Shown here: positions 1 through 4,985 of the stretch, one piece after another | Layout of the letters: every line of letters starts with the position of its first letter | Position numbering within the stretch: the first letter of the stretch is position 1 | Assembly (NCBI GenBank): GCA_934615235.1 | Contig: CAKTTL010000147.1 | Location: forward strand, 1 to 5,542 | Reading direction: 5' to 3' | DNA from: an uncultured Clostridia bacterium | GTDB lineage: Bacteria; Bacillota; Clostridia; Christensenellales; Aristaeellaceae | DNA: 5,542 nucleotides | Notes under the pieces: generated by a model | What the model was told of the DNA's origin: nothing | Seen by the model: only the letters and a program-made list of their open reading frames with translations | Databases searched by the model: none | Position numbers and translations under genes: made by a program

Positions 1-31
1 CCCCCCCCCCCCCCCCCCGTCCCCCCCCCTT
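1..31. other. C-homopolymer tract at window edge
   Basis: The first 29 bases are C except for a GT at 19-20, followed by TT. The reverse complement is a near-pure G run, which is what poly-G read tails from two-colour sequencing chemistry look like when assembled at a contig end. A genuine homopolymer is possible but no function is visible. The gene normally expected upstream of a cement protein (protease, scaffold or DUF2213-like) is therefore missing from view, and no promoter for the operon can be assessed. Confidence 0.75.
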
Positions 32-54
32 CACGACAACTTAAGGAGGTACTT

Positions 55-549
55 ATGTCTGGTTTTGTTATTGGTAAAGAGCTCAAGAAAGGGTTTGCGG
101 GCAATGTGAGCCGGTCGCAGGACGCGCTGATCACGTGCTTTGCGGCGAAAGGCGGCGAGATCGGGTTTGGCGATCCGGTTGTAATCAACACGGACAACAC
201 GGTTTCGAAGTATGCCAAAGGCAACAACGCGGCGAAGATCATCGGCTTTGCGGTGCGCGCGGTCAAGCAGGCGAAGGACGACAGCGGCGAAGCCGCCTAT
301 AAGGAAGGCGAACCCGTCGACGTGCTTCTGCGCGGCACGATCTGCGTGCAGGTTGCTGCGGGCACGCCCGTACCGGGCAGCGCGGTGTATATCCGCACGG
401 GCACGGGCGAGGGGCACACGGCGGGCAGCGTCGTTTCGTACGCCTCGACGACCACGGGCGAGACGGCGAAGCTGACGAACGTCGTTTTCGCATCCGCGGC
501 GGACGCGGACGGCGTGGCCGAAGTGACCGTCTGCAGCCGCATCATTTAA
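55..549 (+). CDS. Phage capsid cement (decoration) protein
   Basis: This 164-residue protein probably binds the outside of the capsid lattice and stabilises the head. The pattern fits the structural cement protein group (Gp24/DUF2190-like), which consists of small beta-rich proteins. Visible landmarks are FGDPVV (38-43), IIGFAVRAVK (62-71), EGEPVDVLLRGTICVQV (84-100), GSAVYIR (108-114) and a C-terminal strand LTNVVFASAADADGVAEVTV (140-159), the usual order of turns and strands in this group. There is no signal peptide or membrane segment. The start is well supported: AAGGAGGT at 43-50 lies 4-5 nt before ATG 55. It sits 19 nt upstream of the major capsid gene, the usual cement-then-capsid order. 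It is assigned by pattern, so the general role is more certain than the exact family. Confidence 0.85.
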   Translation: MSGFVIGKELKKGFAGNVSRSQDALITCFAAKGGEIGFGDPVVINTDNTVSKYAKGNNAAKIIGFAVRAVKQAKDDSGEAAYKEGEPVDVLLRGTICVQVAAGTPVPGSAVYIRTGTGEGHTAGSVVSYASTTTGETAKLTNVVFASAADADGVAEVTVCSRII

Positions 550-568
550 GCATACAGGAGGGATCGAT

Positions 569-1585
569 ATGCAGAACATTCAGCTTCCGAGCCGCACCCT
601 TGCGCTGGACGGGTTTTCCGCCGGTTTTCTGCCCGCGCGCAGCACGATTGACAGCGGCATGATTTTCCTCGAAGGCGAGCTGGAGAAGCGCGACGACCGT
701 CTGCGCGAGCCGCTTGCGTCCGTCACCTGGCCGCGCGATATTCCCGTGCGCACGGGCGGCGGTTTCGTCGAGAACGTGGCGAGCTTCGCGGTGAACTACG
801 CGACCAGCGGCGGCGCGACCTCCGGCGTGCACGGCCGCGAAACGTCGAACGTGCCGGTCATGCAGGCCGACGTCGCGCGCGACAGCTTCCGCGTCTTCAC
901 GTGGAGCCACGTGCTCAAGGTGCCGATTGTCGAGCAGGAGATGATGCTCAAGATCGGCCGTTCGCTCGACGACATCCTCGACCGCGGCATCCATCTCGCG
1001 CACGACAAGCAGATCGAGCAGAGCGTCTACACCGGCCTGTCCGCATTCGGCACGACCGGCCTCGTCAACAACGCGAAGGTCACGGTCGACACGGCCGCGC
1101 CGCACACGTCGGGCGGTACGGACACGCAGTGGTCGAAAAAGACCGCCGCGGAAATCATCAAGGATATCAACGCCGCCGTGAACGCCACCTGGGCGGCCTG
1201 CGACTACGATGTGAGCGGCATGGCGAACCATATCCTGCTGCCGCCCGCGCAGTTCGCGCTCCTGCGCTCCACGGCCGTCTCCGCCAACGGCGAACGCTCC
1301 ATCTACGCCTACCTGATGGAAAACAACATCGCCGCCGAGCAGGGCGTGAGCCTGTCCATCCACCCCTGCCGCTGGTGCGTCGGCGCGGGCGCGGACGGTG
1401 CCGATCGCATGGTCTGCTACTGCAACAACGAAGACCGCGTCCGCTTCGACATCACCGTTCCGCTCCACCGCGTCATGACCCAGCCCAGCGCCGCCGATCT
1501 CGCATACATGACCCCTTACATGAGCCAGTTCTCCGAGGTCCAGTGGCTCTTCACCGAACACGCGAGATACGTGGACGGGATCTGA
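569..1585 (+). CDS. Phage major capsid protein (DUF2184-like)
   Basis: This 338-residue protein is the likely shell subunit, assembling into the icosahedral head with an HK97-type fold. The pattern matches the DUF2184/major capsid family. It has an N-terminal region with W54 and the IPVRTGGGF segment (58-66), and an acidic/basic helix EQEMMLKIGRSLDDILDRG (122-140). Next come the glycine-rich GTTGLVNN (161-168), W188, the helix AAEIIKDINAAVN (193-205), and HILLPPAQFALL (221-232). The last landmark is a strand-rich C-terminus beginning MVCYCNNEDRVRFDITVPL (281-299). The length is normal for the family. AGGAGGG at 556-562 lies 6 nt before ATG 569. The coding frame is intact. Downstream is a gap of more than 200 bp carrying two palindromic elements, unusual directly after a capsid gene. 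Confidence 0.88.
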   Translation: MQNIQLPSRTLALDGFSAGFLPARSTIDSGMIFLEGELEKRDDRLREPLASVTWPRDIPVRTGGGFVENVASFAVNYATSGGATSGVHGRETSNVPVMQADVARDSFRVFTWSHVLKVPIVEQEMMLKIGRSLDDILDRGIHLAHDKQIEQSVYTGLSAFGTTGLVNNAKVTVDTAAPHTSGGTDTQWSKKTAAEIIKDINAAVNATWAACDYDVSGMANHILLPPAQFALLRSTAVSANGERSIYAYLMENNIAAEQGVSLSIHPCRWCVGAGADGADRMVCYCNNEDRVRFDITVPLHRVMTQPSAADLAYMTPYMSQFSEVQWLFTEHARYVDGI

Positions 1586-1591
1586 GGACGG

Positions 1592-1611
1592 GGGAGACGA
1601 TGGGAGACGAT
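1592..1611 (+). repeat. 10-bp tandem duplication after the capsid gene
   Basis: The unit GGGAGACGAT occurs at 1592-1601 and again at 1602-1611, 6 nt after the capsid stop codon and 9 nt before the first hairpin element. It looks like a small slippage product. A similar 24-bp duplication lies in the equivalent place after the sheath gene (4884-4926). Confidence 0.7.
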
Positions 1612-1620
1612 GGGGAACGT

Positions 1621-1685
1621 CGGGGGAACCCTTCCTTTAGGAAAAGGAAGGGTTCCCCCGAACCCCCCTCCGAAGGAAACCGCTT
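1621..1685 (-). repeat. 65-bp hairpin element, copy 1 (reverse orientation)
   Basis: The hairpin has perfect 18-bp arms at 1621-1638 and 1643-1660 (19 bp if T1620/A1661 is counted) around the loop AGGA. The flank 1661-1685 is the reverse complement of the conserved arm that precedes the other copies, so this copy is inverted. Read on the minus strand it nearly matches copy 4 (2811-2875): the same 18-bp stem, with loop TCCT instead of TTCG. No T-tract follows the stem on either strand, so it is not a canonical intrinsic terminator. It lies between the capsid and connector genes, where it could stabilise or process the mRNA. Its REP/MITE-like nature is inference. Confidence 0.85.
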
Positions 1686-1726
1686 AACGCGGCGCTTTGG
1701 GGGGAGATGGGATGGAACGTTAACCT

Positions 1727-1791
1727 AAGCGGCTTTCTTGGAGGGGAGCGCGAGGGGGACCTTCTTTCTCCTGAAAGAAGGTCCCCCTCGC
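1727..1791 (+). repeat. 65-bp hairpin element, copy 2
   Basis: The conserved arm AAGCGGCTTTCTTGGAGGGG (1727-1746) is followed by a perfect 19-bp stem (1750-1768 with 1773-1791) and the loop TCCT. The stem sequence differs at many positions from copies 1 and 4 but is still perfectly paired. It faces copy 1 in inverted orientation across about 41 nt, so the two form a compound inverted repeat. Six A residues and then the Shine-Dalgarno of the connector gene follow immediately. The TTG inside the arm (1738) can be mistaken for a start codon. Confidence 0.85.
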
Positions 1792-1794
1792 AAA

Positions 1795-1803
1795 AAAGGA
1801 GGT
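1795..1803 (+). promoter_or_regulatory. Shine-Dalgarno of connector gene, pointing to an ATC start
   Basis: AAAGGAGGT is a full match to the anti-Shine-Dalgarno and begins 4 nt after the hairpin of copy 2. The codon 7 nt downstream of GGAGG, in the reading frame of the connector protein, is ATC at 1810. No ATG, GTG or TTG lies at a usable distance. This site is the main evidence for the start chosen there. The hairpin next to it could affect ribosome access. Confidence 0.75.
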
Positions 1804-1809
1804 ATTCCT

Positions 1810-2202
1810 ATCTACACGATCTCTGATTTTCGCGCGGCGATGCCGCGGTTCACGGCGGCGCTTGCGCCGGACGCGCTGGTGCAGACGTACATCGACATCG
1901 CGGGCGCGGTTGTGCGCGAAGAGCGATGGCATGCGCTGTGGCGCGAGGGAATGCGGCTGTTCGTGGCGCATTTTCTGACGCTATACCTGCGGGACGAGCC
2001 GGAGAGCGACGGCCGCGCGGCGCTGCTGGCCGCGGCGGAGGGCGGCAGCCGCGTGGCGAGCGAAACGGTGGGCGAGGTAAGCGTCGCGTACGCCGCGGGC
2101 GAGAAATCGCGCGCCTGGGGCTGCTTTTACGAGACCACGTACGGCCGCCAGTTCGCCACGCTCGCCCGCGCGCTGGGCCGCCCATGCCTGTACGTCCTGT
2201 GA
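1810..2202 (+). CDS. Phage head-tail connector, DUF4054-like (putative ATC start)
   Basis: A protein of about 130 residues resembling DUF4054 connector proteins, which join portal and tail at the neck. After the proposed start it reads YTISDFRAAMPRF, then an acidic/hydrophobic helix with TYID. A helix HALWREGMRLFVAHFLTLYLR follows, then EVSVAYAAG and a C-terminal YETTYGRQFATLARALG, the usual order in this family. The start is uncertain. TTG 1738 is the only conventional start upstream (in-frame TAA at 1726), but it has no Shine-Dalgarno and would translate the hairpin. ATG 1840 has none either and would remove the YTISDF segment. ATC 1810 has a perfect site 7 nt upstream and is chosen. AUC initiation is rare but known, so a G-to-C change or sequence error at 1812 is the alternative. 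The gene overlaps the next one by 19 bp. Confidence 0.75.
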   Translation: MYTISDFRAAMPRFTAALAPDALVQTYIDIAGAVVREERWHALWREGMRLFVAHFLTLYLRDEPESDGRAALLAAAEGGSRVASETVGEVSVAYAAGEKSRAWGCFYETTYGRQFATLARALGRPCLYVL

Positions 2203-2633
2203 CGGAGCCTGATTTTTCAGCGCTGAAAGCGCTGAACGGCCTGCGCTGCGCCGTAGGGATCACCGAGAGCGCCGACGCGCGCGGCGGGCCGATCGGCAAC
2301 GCGGCGCTTTTGTGCCTGCACGAGCACGGTTCGCCGCAAAAGGGGATTCCGGCGCGTCCCCTGCTGGAGCCCGCGATGGAGCGCGCCGGGGAAAACATCG
2401 CGGGCGCGGCGGCGGAAGCGGTTTCCGCCGTGCTCTCCGGTTCCGGGGCGCGCGCGGCGCTCGAACCGCTCGGTCAGGCAGCCCTCGCCGCCGTCCTTGC
2501 TTACTACGACGCGGCTCCCTGGGCGCCTAACGCCGCCTCTACCGTCGCGCAGAAGGGCCGCAGCGATCCGCTCGTGGAAACGGGCGAGCTGAGGGGCGCG
2601 GTGGGGTACGAGGTGCGAGGGAGGGACTTTTAG
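2184..2633 (+). CDS. Phage neck/virion morphogenesis protein (gp10- or Mu gpG-like)
   Basis: A 149-residue protein whose pattern fits small neck or tail-completion proteins of the HK97 gp10/virion-morphogenesis type. Landmarks are LNGLRCAVGI (18-27), HEHGS (46-50), the signature IPARPLLEPAM (55-65), a long Ala-rich helix (68-106), PWAPN (112-116) and KGRSDPLVETGELRGAVGYEV (124-144). These match the IPARPF...P-L-x-T-G-x-L layout of the group. No Shine-Dalgarno is visible before ATG 2184, so translation is probably coupled to the connector gene, which it overlaps. GTG 2199, overlapping the TGA of that gene as GTGA, is an equally possible start giving 144 residues. The last five residues and the TAG stop are encoded by a palindromic element (2615-2652), so the C-terminus may have been altered by that insertion. 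Confidence 0.75.
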   Translation: MPVRPVTEPDFSALKALNGLRCAVGITESADARGGPIGNAALLCLHEHGSPQKGIPARPLLEPAMERAGENIAGAAAEAVSAVLSGSGARAALEPLGQAALAAVLAYYDAAPWAPNAASTVAQKGRSDPLVETGELRGAVGYEVRGRDF

Positions 2634-2652
2634 AAAAAAGTCCCTCCCTCGC
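2615..2652 (+). repeat. Hairpin element overlapping a gene 3' end
   Basis: The arms 2615-2631 and 2636-2652 form a perfect 17-bp stem around the loop AGAA. The left arm begins GCGAGGGAGGGAC, resembling the GCGAGGGGGACC arm of copy 2, but the AAGCGGTTTCC flank is absent, so this is a diverged or different member. It encodes the last residues of the neck protein, and the TAG stop spans stem and loop. No U-tract follows the stem. Confidence 0.75.
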
Positions 2653-2734
2653 GCTCTCACCGAAAACCACTTTACGGTTTTTCGTCTCCGTCACCCGCGC
2701 CGCCCGACCCGCTCTCCGCGGTGCGGACGGCGCA
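2653..2734. other. Non-coding spacer between hairpin elements
   Basis: No gene with a ribosome binding site is visible here. A weak imperfect stem pairs CGAAAACC (2661-2668) with GGTTTTTCG (2676-2684) around a 7-nt loop. It might act as a feeble terminator because the T-run lies within its 3' arm, but it is too short to call. The rest is GC-rich sequence with some self-complementarity (2700-2732). Confidence 0.4.
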
Positions 2735-2799
2735 AAGCGGTTTCCTTTGGAAGGGGCGCGGGGAAACCTTTCCTTTTTCGAAAGGAAAGGTTTCCCCGC
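2735..2799 (+). repeat. 65-bp hairpin element, copy 3
   Basis: The conserved arm AAGCGGTTTCCTTTGGAAGG (2735-2754) precedes a perfect 19-bp stem (2758-2776 with 2781-2799) with the loop TTCG. Compared with copy 4 the stem differs at two positions (A2764, T2769), and both partners are changed to match (T2793, A2788). It is followed by AAAAA, not a T-tract. It is directly repeated by copy 4 after 11 nt. Confidence 0.87.
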
Positions 2800-2810
2800 A
2801 AAAACCCCAA

Positions 2811-2875
2811 AAGCAGGTTTCCTTAGGAGGGGGTTCGGGGGAACCCTTCCTTTTTCGAAAGGAAGGGTTCCCCCG
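2811..2875 (+). repeat. 65-bp hairpin element, copy 4
   Basis: The arm AAGCAGGTTTCCTTAGGAGG (2811-2830) precedes a perfect 18-bp stem (2836-2853 with 2858-2875, plus T2835/A2876) and the loop TTCG. The stem is identical to copy 1 read on the other strand. The Shine-Dalgarno of the head-closure gene (AAAGGA, 2878-2883) begins 2 nt after the element, so this copy too sits directly upstream of a ribosome binding site. Confidence 0.87.
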
Positions 2876-2893
2876 AGAAAGGACATCCCACCC

Positions 2894-3259
2894 ATGACCC
2901 TCACACGTCTCCTTCGCGCGCCTGCGCTTGGGGCCGGGCCGTTCACGGTGTACCGGCATCCGGGCGAGTGGGCGCGCGGAGCGTTTGAAACGAAGGAAGA
3001 GAAGATTGAAGCGATCGGCGTCGTGCAGCCGGCGGGAAAGGACGCGCTTGAGCAGCTGCCCGAGGGCGACCGGCTGCAGGAAGCCATTGCGGTTTTTACG
3101 GAAACGGAACTGACGCCCGGCGGCGCGGATCAGGCCGCGGACGAGATCGAATGGCGCGGTGCGCGGTATCGCGTCGCGAGCGTTCGCCGCTGGGACGCGT
3201 TTGGCTATTGCCAGGCCGTGGCTGTGCGCGCGGGCGCGGAAAGGAGCGAGAATGGCTGA
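2894..3259 (+). CDS. Phage head-closure/head-tail joining-like protein
   Basis: A 121-residue protein whose order and shape fit small beta-barrel head-closure (gpFII/gp16-like) proteins that plug the connector and provide the tail docking surface. Visible are EAIGVVQPAGKDALEQLPEGDRL (39-61, split by a turn), AIAVFTETEL (64-73) and DEIEWRGARYRVASVRRW (83-100), followed by a terminal strand CQAVAVR (106-112). The motifs IxGVVQP...LPEGxR...Y and DxIxxxGxRYRVxxVxxW are typical of this group. ATG 2894 has AAAGGA at 2878-2883, 10 nt upstream. The frame stays open back to TTG 2747 through both hairpin elements, but that extension encodes only the repeat and is rejected. The last 8 bp overlap the next gene. 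The functional label rests on position and pattern. Confidence 0.68.
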   Translation: MTLTRLLRAPALGAGPFTVYRHPGEWARGAFETKEEKIEAIGVVQPAGKDALEQLPEGDRLQEAIAVFTETELTPGGADQAADEIEWRGARYRVASVRRWDAFGYCQAVAVRAGAERSENG

Positions 3260-3812
3260 CACTGTGCTGACGCGAACGCAGGCGGAGGACGCGATCTATT
3301 CCGCCGTCTGCGCCTGCCTCGGGCTGGATGAAAGTTCCGCCCCGGCGCAGCGGCGCGTGCGCCGCGCATGGCCGTCCGCAGAGGAACAGGGCGCGCAGCC
3401 CGGTTTTGCGCGGACGGAAAACGTCTGCTTCCTGCGCGTGAGCCCGGCGGACGAAGCGTATTCCGTTTTTGCCGAAACGCGGAGCGAATACGACGCGGCC
3501 GCTGACGCGCTGCGCCAGACGCAAAGCCGCTGCGACGCGCTGAGCGTCCTGCTCGTCTTTTACGGCCCGGCTGCGTTCGACGACGCGCGCCGCACCCGCG
3601 ACGGGCTGGCGAGCGAGGAAATCCGGCGCGTTCTGCGCCGAAAAAATCTGTACCCTGTGCGGCCGCCCGCCGCGCCCCGCCGCGTGCCGGAGCTTTCCGG
3701 CGGCCGCTGGTGGGAGCGCTGCGACCTGACGCTCACGCTCTACGAGCGCACGGAGCGTCAATACACGGCGGGTTACATCGCGCAGGCGGATGTAACATCG
3801 AAAGGAGACTGA
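3252..3812 (+). CDS. Phage neck/tail terminator protein (gp12/LIC_12616-like)
   Basis: A 186-residue protein that probably forms the ring capping the tail tube at the neck. After an N-terminal helix (8-23) and a linker region rich in Arg and Ala come NVCFLRVSPADEAYSVF (57-73, the conserved N-x-x-F-L strand). Then follow LSVLLVFYGPAAFDDARRTRDGL (97-119), RRKNLYPVRPP (129-139) and VPELSGGRWWERCDLTLTLYE (145-165). The combination FYGPxAxDxAR and PELxxGRWxERCDLxLxxYE is highly characteristic of the phage neck terminator gp12-like group. AAAGGAG at 3240-3246 lies 5 nt before ATG 3252. The start overlaps the previous gene by 8 bp and the stop lies 2 nt before the sheath gene, so these three genes are a tight translational unit. 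Confidence 0.82.
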   Translation: MADTVLTRTQAEDAIYSAVCACLGLDESSAPAQRRVRRAWPSAEEQGAQPGFARTENVCFLRVSPADEAYSVFAETRSEYDAAADALRQTQSRCDALSVLLVFYGPAAFDDARRTRDGLASEEIRRVLRRKNLYPVRPPAAPRRVPELSGGRWWERCDLTLTLYERTERQYTAGYIAQADVTSKGD

Positions 3813-3814
3813 CT

Positions 3815-4885
3815 ATGCTGAATCTGGACGATCTGATCCATGTTACGGTGTCGCTGTCGGGCATGCCGGTGGGGCGCGACGGTTTCACGGCCGCATGCAT
3901 CGCCGGCGCGTCGGGCAAGCTGCCCGCGGGCACGCGCGCACGGACGTATACTTCCGCCGCCGCGCTGCTCGACGACGGCTTCAACGCCGACAGCCCCGAG
4001 TACAAGGCCGCGACGCTTTATTTCGCGCAGTCGCCGCGCCCGGCGCGCGTCGTCGTCGCGGCGAAGAGCGCGAGCGAAAGCTGGGCTGAGTGCGCGACGG
4101 CGTGCGCAGCCGCGTCGGCGGCGTGGTATCTGTTTTACCCCTGCGCGCTGCTGACGAAAACCGAAGTGCCCGCGCTGGCCGCGGCCATCGAGGCGACGAA
4201 CCGCGCCTGCGTCCTCGACACGCAGGACGACGAAGTTTTAGCCGCGCTCAGCGCGGCCAAATACGCCCGCACCCTTGCCTTTTACACCACGTCCGCCTAT
4301 GCCGGGGCGGCGCTTTGCGGCTTTGCGATGGGCGCGAACGACGGCACGGCGAACAGCGCCTTCACGCTGGCGTACAAGACGCTCGCGGGCGTGACGGCCG
4401 ACAGTCTGACCGACGCGCAGCTTTCCGCCGTGCGCGCGAAAAACGGCAACGCGTACGTGAACCGCGCGGGCGTGTATTCCACCTTTGAGCGCGGCGTGAT
4501 GGCAAACGGCGAGCCGTTCGACACGCGGCTCGGGCTCGATCAGCTGGCCGAGAGCATTCGCCTCGCCGTCGCCAATCTCCTCTGTACAACCAAAACCAAG
4601 GTGCCGCAGACCGAGACGGGCATGACCCAGCTCAAAACAGCCGTTGCGGCCGAGTGCGCCAAAGCCGTGCGCACCGGTTTCCTCGGCGACGGCGTATGGA
4701 CGCAGCCCGATCTGCTCACCCTCCGCCGCGGCGACGCGATCCCCGGCTTCGTGATTCTCAGCGAACGCCTTGACGACCAGACCGCCGCCGACCGCGCCGC
4801 CCGCAAGGCCCCGCCCATCTACGCCGCCCTCAAGCTCGCGGGAGCCGTGGAGTCCGTGGTTGTGAAAGTCGTCGTGGACAGGTGA
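3815..4885 (+). CDS. DUF3383 family tail sheath-like protein
   Basis: A 356-residue protein matching the DUF3383 pattern; members of this family serve as the contractile sheath in several small myophages, hence the contractile-tail inference. Visible are an N-terminal VSLSGMPVGRDGFTAACIAG (12-31), an alpha/beta segment TSAAALLDDGFNADSPEYKAA (46-66) and a middle domain with ATNRACVLDTQDDEVL (127-142). The central signature FTLAYKTLAGVTAD (183-196) is followed by KNGNAYVNRAGV (209-220) and LDQLAESIRLAVANLL (241-256). The C-terminus is ARKAPPIYAALKLAGAVESV (329-348) with a final strand VVVKVVVDR, the arm that in sheath proteins donates a strand to neighbours. AAAGGAG at 3801-3807 lies 7 nt before ATG 3815. 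The tail tube gene that usually follows is absent from the window. The stop codon falls in a tandem duplication. Confidence 0.85.
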   Translation: MLNLDDLIHVTVSLSGMPVGRDGFTAACIAGASGKLPAGTRARTYTSAAALLDDGFNADSPEYKAATLYFAQSPRPARVVVAAKSASESWAECATACAAASAAWYLFYPCALLTKTEVPALAAAIEATNRACVLDTQDDEVLAALSAAKYARTLAFYTTSAYAGAALCGFAMGANDGTANSAFTLAYKTLAGVTADSLTDAQLSAVRAKNGNAYVNRAGVYSTFERGVMANGEPFDTRLGLDQLAESIRLAVANLLCTTKTKVPQTETGMTQLKTAVAAECAKAVRTGFLGDGVWTQPDLLTLRRGDAIPGFVILSERLDDQTAADRAARKAPPIYAALKLAGAVESVVVKVVVDR

Positions 4886-4926
4886 CGCCAAGGGGGACGC
4901 TGGGGAGGACGCCAAGGGGGACGCTG
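4884..4926 (+). repeat. 24-bp tandem duplication at the sheath gene end
   Basis: GACGCCAAGGGGGACGCTG occurs at 4884-4902 and at 4908-4926, a 24-bp period with 1.8 copies. The first copy contains the last two bases of the sheath TGA stop. The second provides the left arm of the hairpin at 4912-4936, so the duplication copied one arm of that palindrome upstream. Confidence 0.85.
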
Positions 4927-4966
4927 TCCCCCTTGGAACCCCCTGGCAGGAACCTGAGGTTCCTGC
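4912..4966. terminator. Double hairpin between convergent genes (possible terminator)
   Basis: Stem 1 is CCAAGGGGGAC (4912-4922) with GTCCCCCTTGG (4926-4936) and loop GCT. Stem 2 is GCAGGAACC (4946-4954) with GGTTCCTGC (4958-4966) and loop TGA. Both are perfect. CGCCAA (4910-4915) and TTGGCG (4980-4985) could close an outer stem. The position between convergent sheath and regulator genes suits a bidirectional transcription end, but no T-tract follows either stem on either strand, so a repeat element is the alternative. The sequence does not match the 65-bp family. Confidence 0.4.
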
Positions 4967-4985
4967 ACCTCCCGGCATTTTGGCG

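Noticed and set aside
542..1561. Long minus-strand open frame (339 codons) opposite the capsid gene
   Set aside because: It is a shadow of the capsid codons in GC-rich DNA. The product has no recognisable domain and no ribosome binding site, and the plus-strand gene is clearly real.
901..1728. Plus-strand 275-codon frame overlapping the capsid gene
   Set aside because: Its Arg-rich, low-complexity translation in the +1-shifted frame is a shadow, and it ends in the repeat region.
1621..1791. Rho-independent terminators after the capsid gene
   Set aside because: The stems are strong, but no T-run follows on either strand, and an A-run plus ribosome binding site follows copy 2.
1738..2202. Connector gene starting at TTG 1738
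   Set aside because: There is no Shine-Dalgarno upstream, the first 24 codons are hairpin sequence, and a perfect Shine-Dalgarno lies 57 nt downstream.
2661..2684. Terminator-like stem after the neck gene
   Set aside because: The stem is only 8 bp with a bulge and a 7-nt loop, and the T-run is part of the stem, so it is too weak to call.
1621..2875. CRISPR array
   Set aside because: The repeats are self-complementary, vary in orientation and lack regularly sized unique spacers.
2747..3259. Head-closure gene starting at TTG 2747
   Set aside because: The extension encodes two repeat elements. ATG 2894 has its own AAAGGA and gives the usual family length.
4238..4978. Minus-strand open frame of 246 codons opposite the sheath gene
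   Set aside because: It is antisense to a well-supported DUF3383 gene, begins inside the hairpin region and has an Arg/Gly-rich composition typical of shadow frames.
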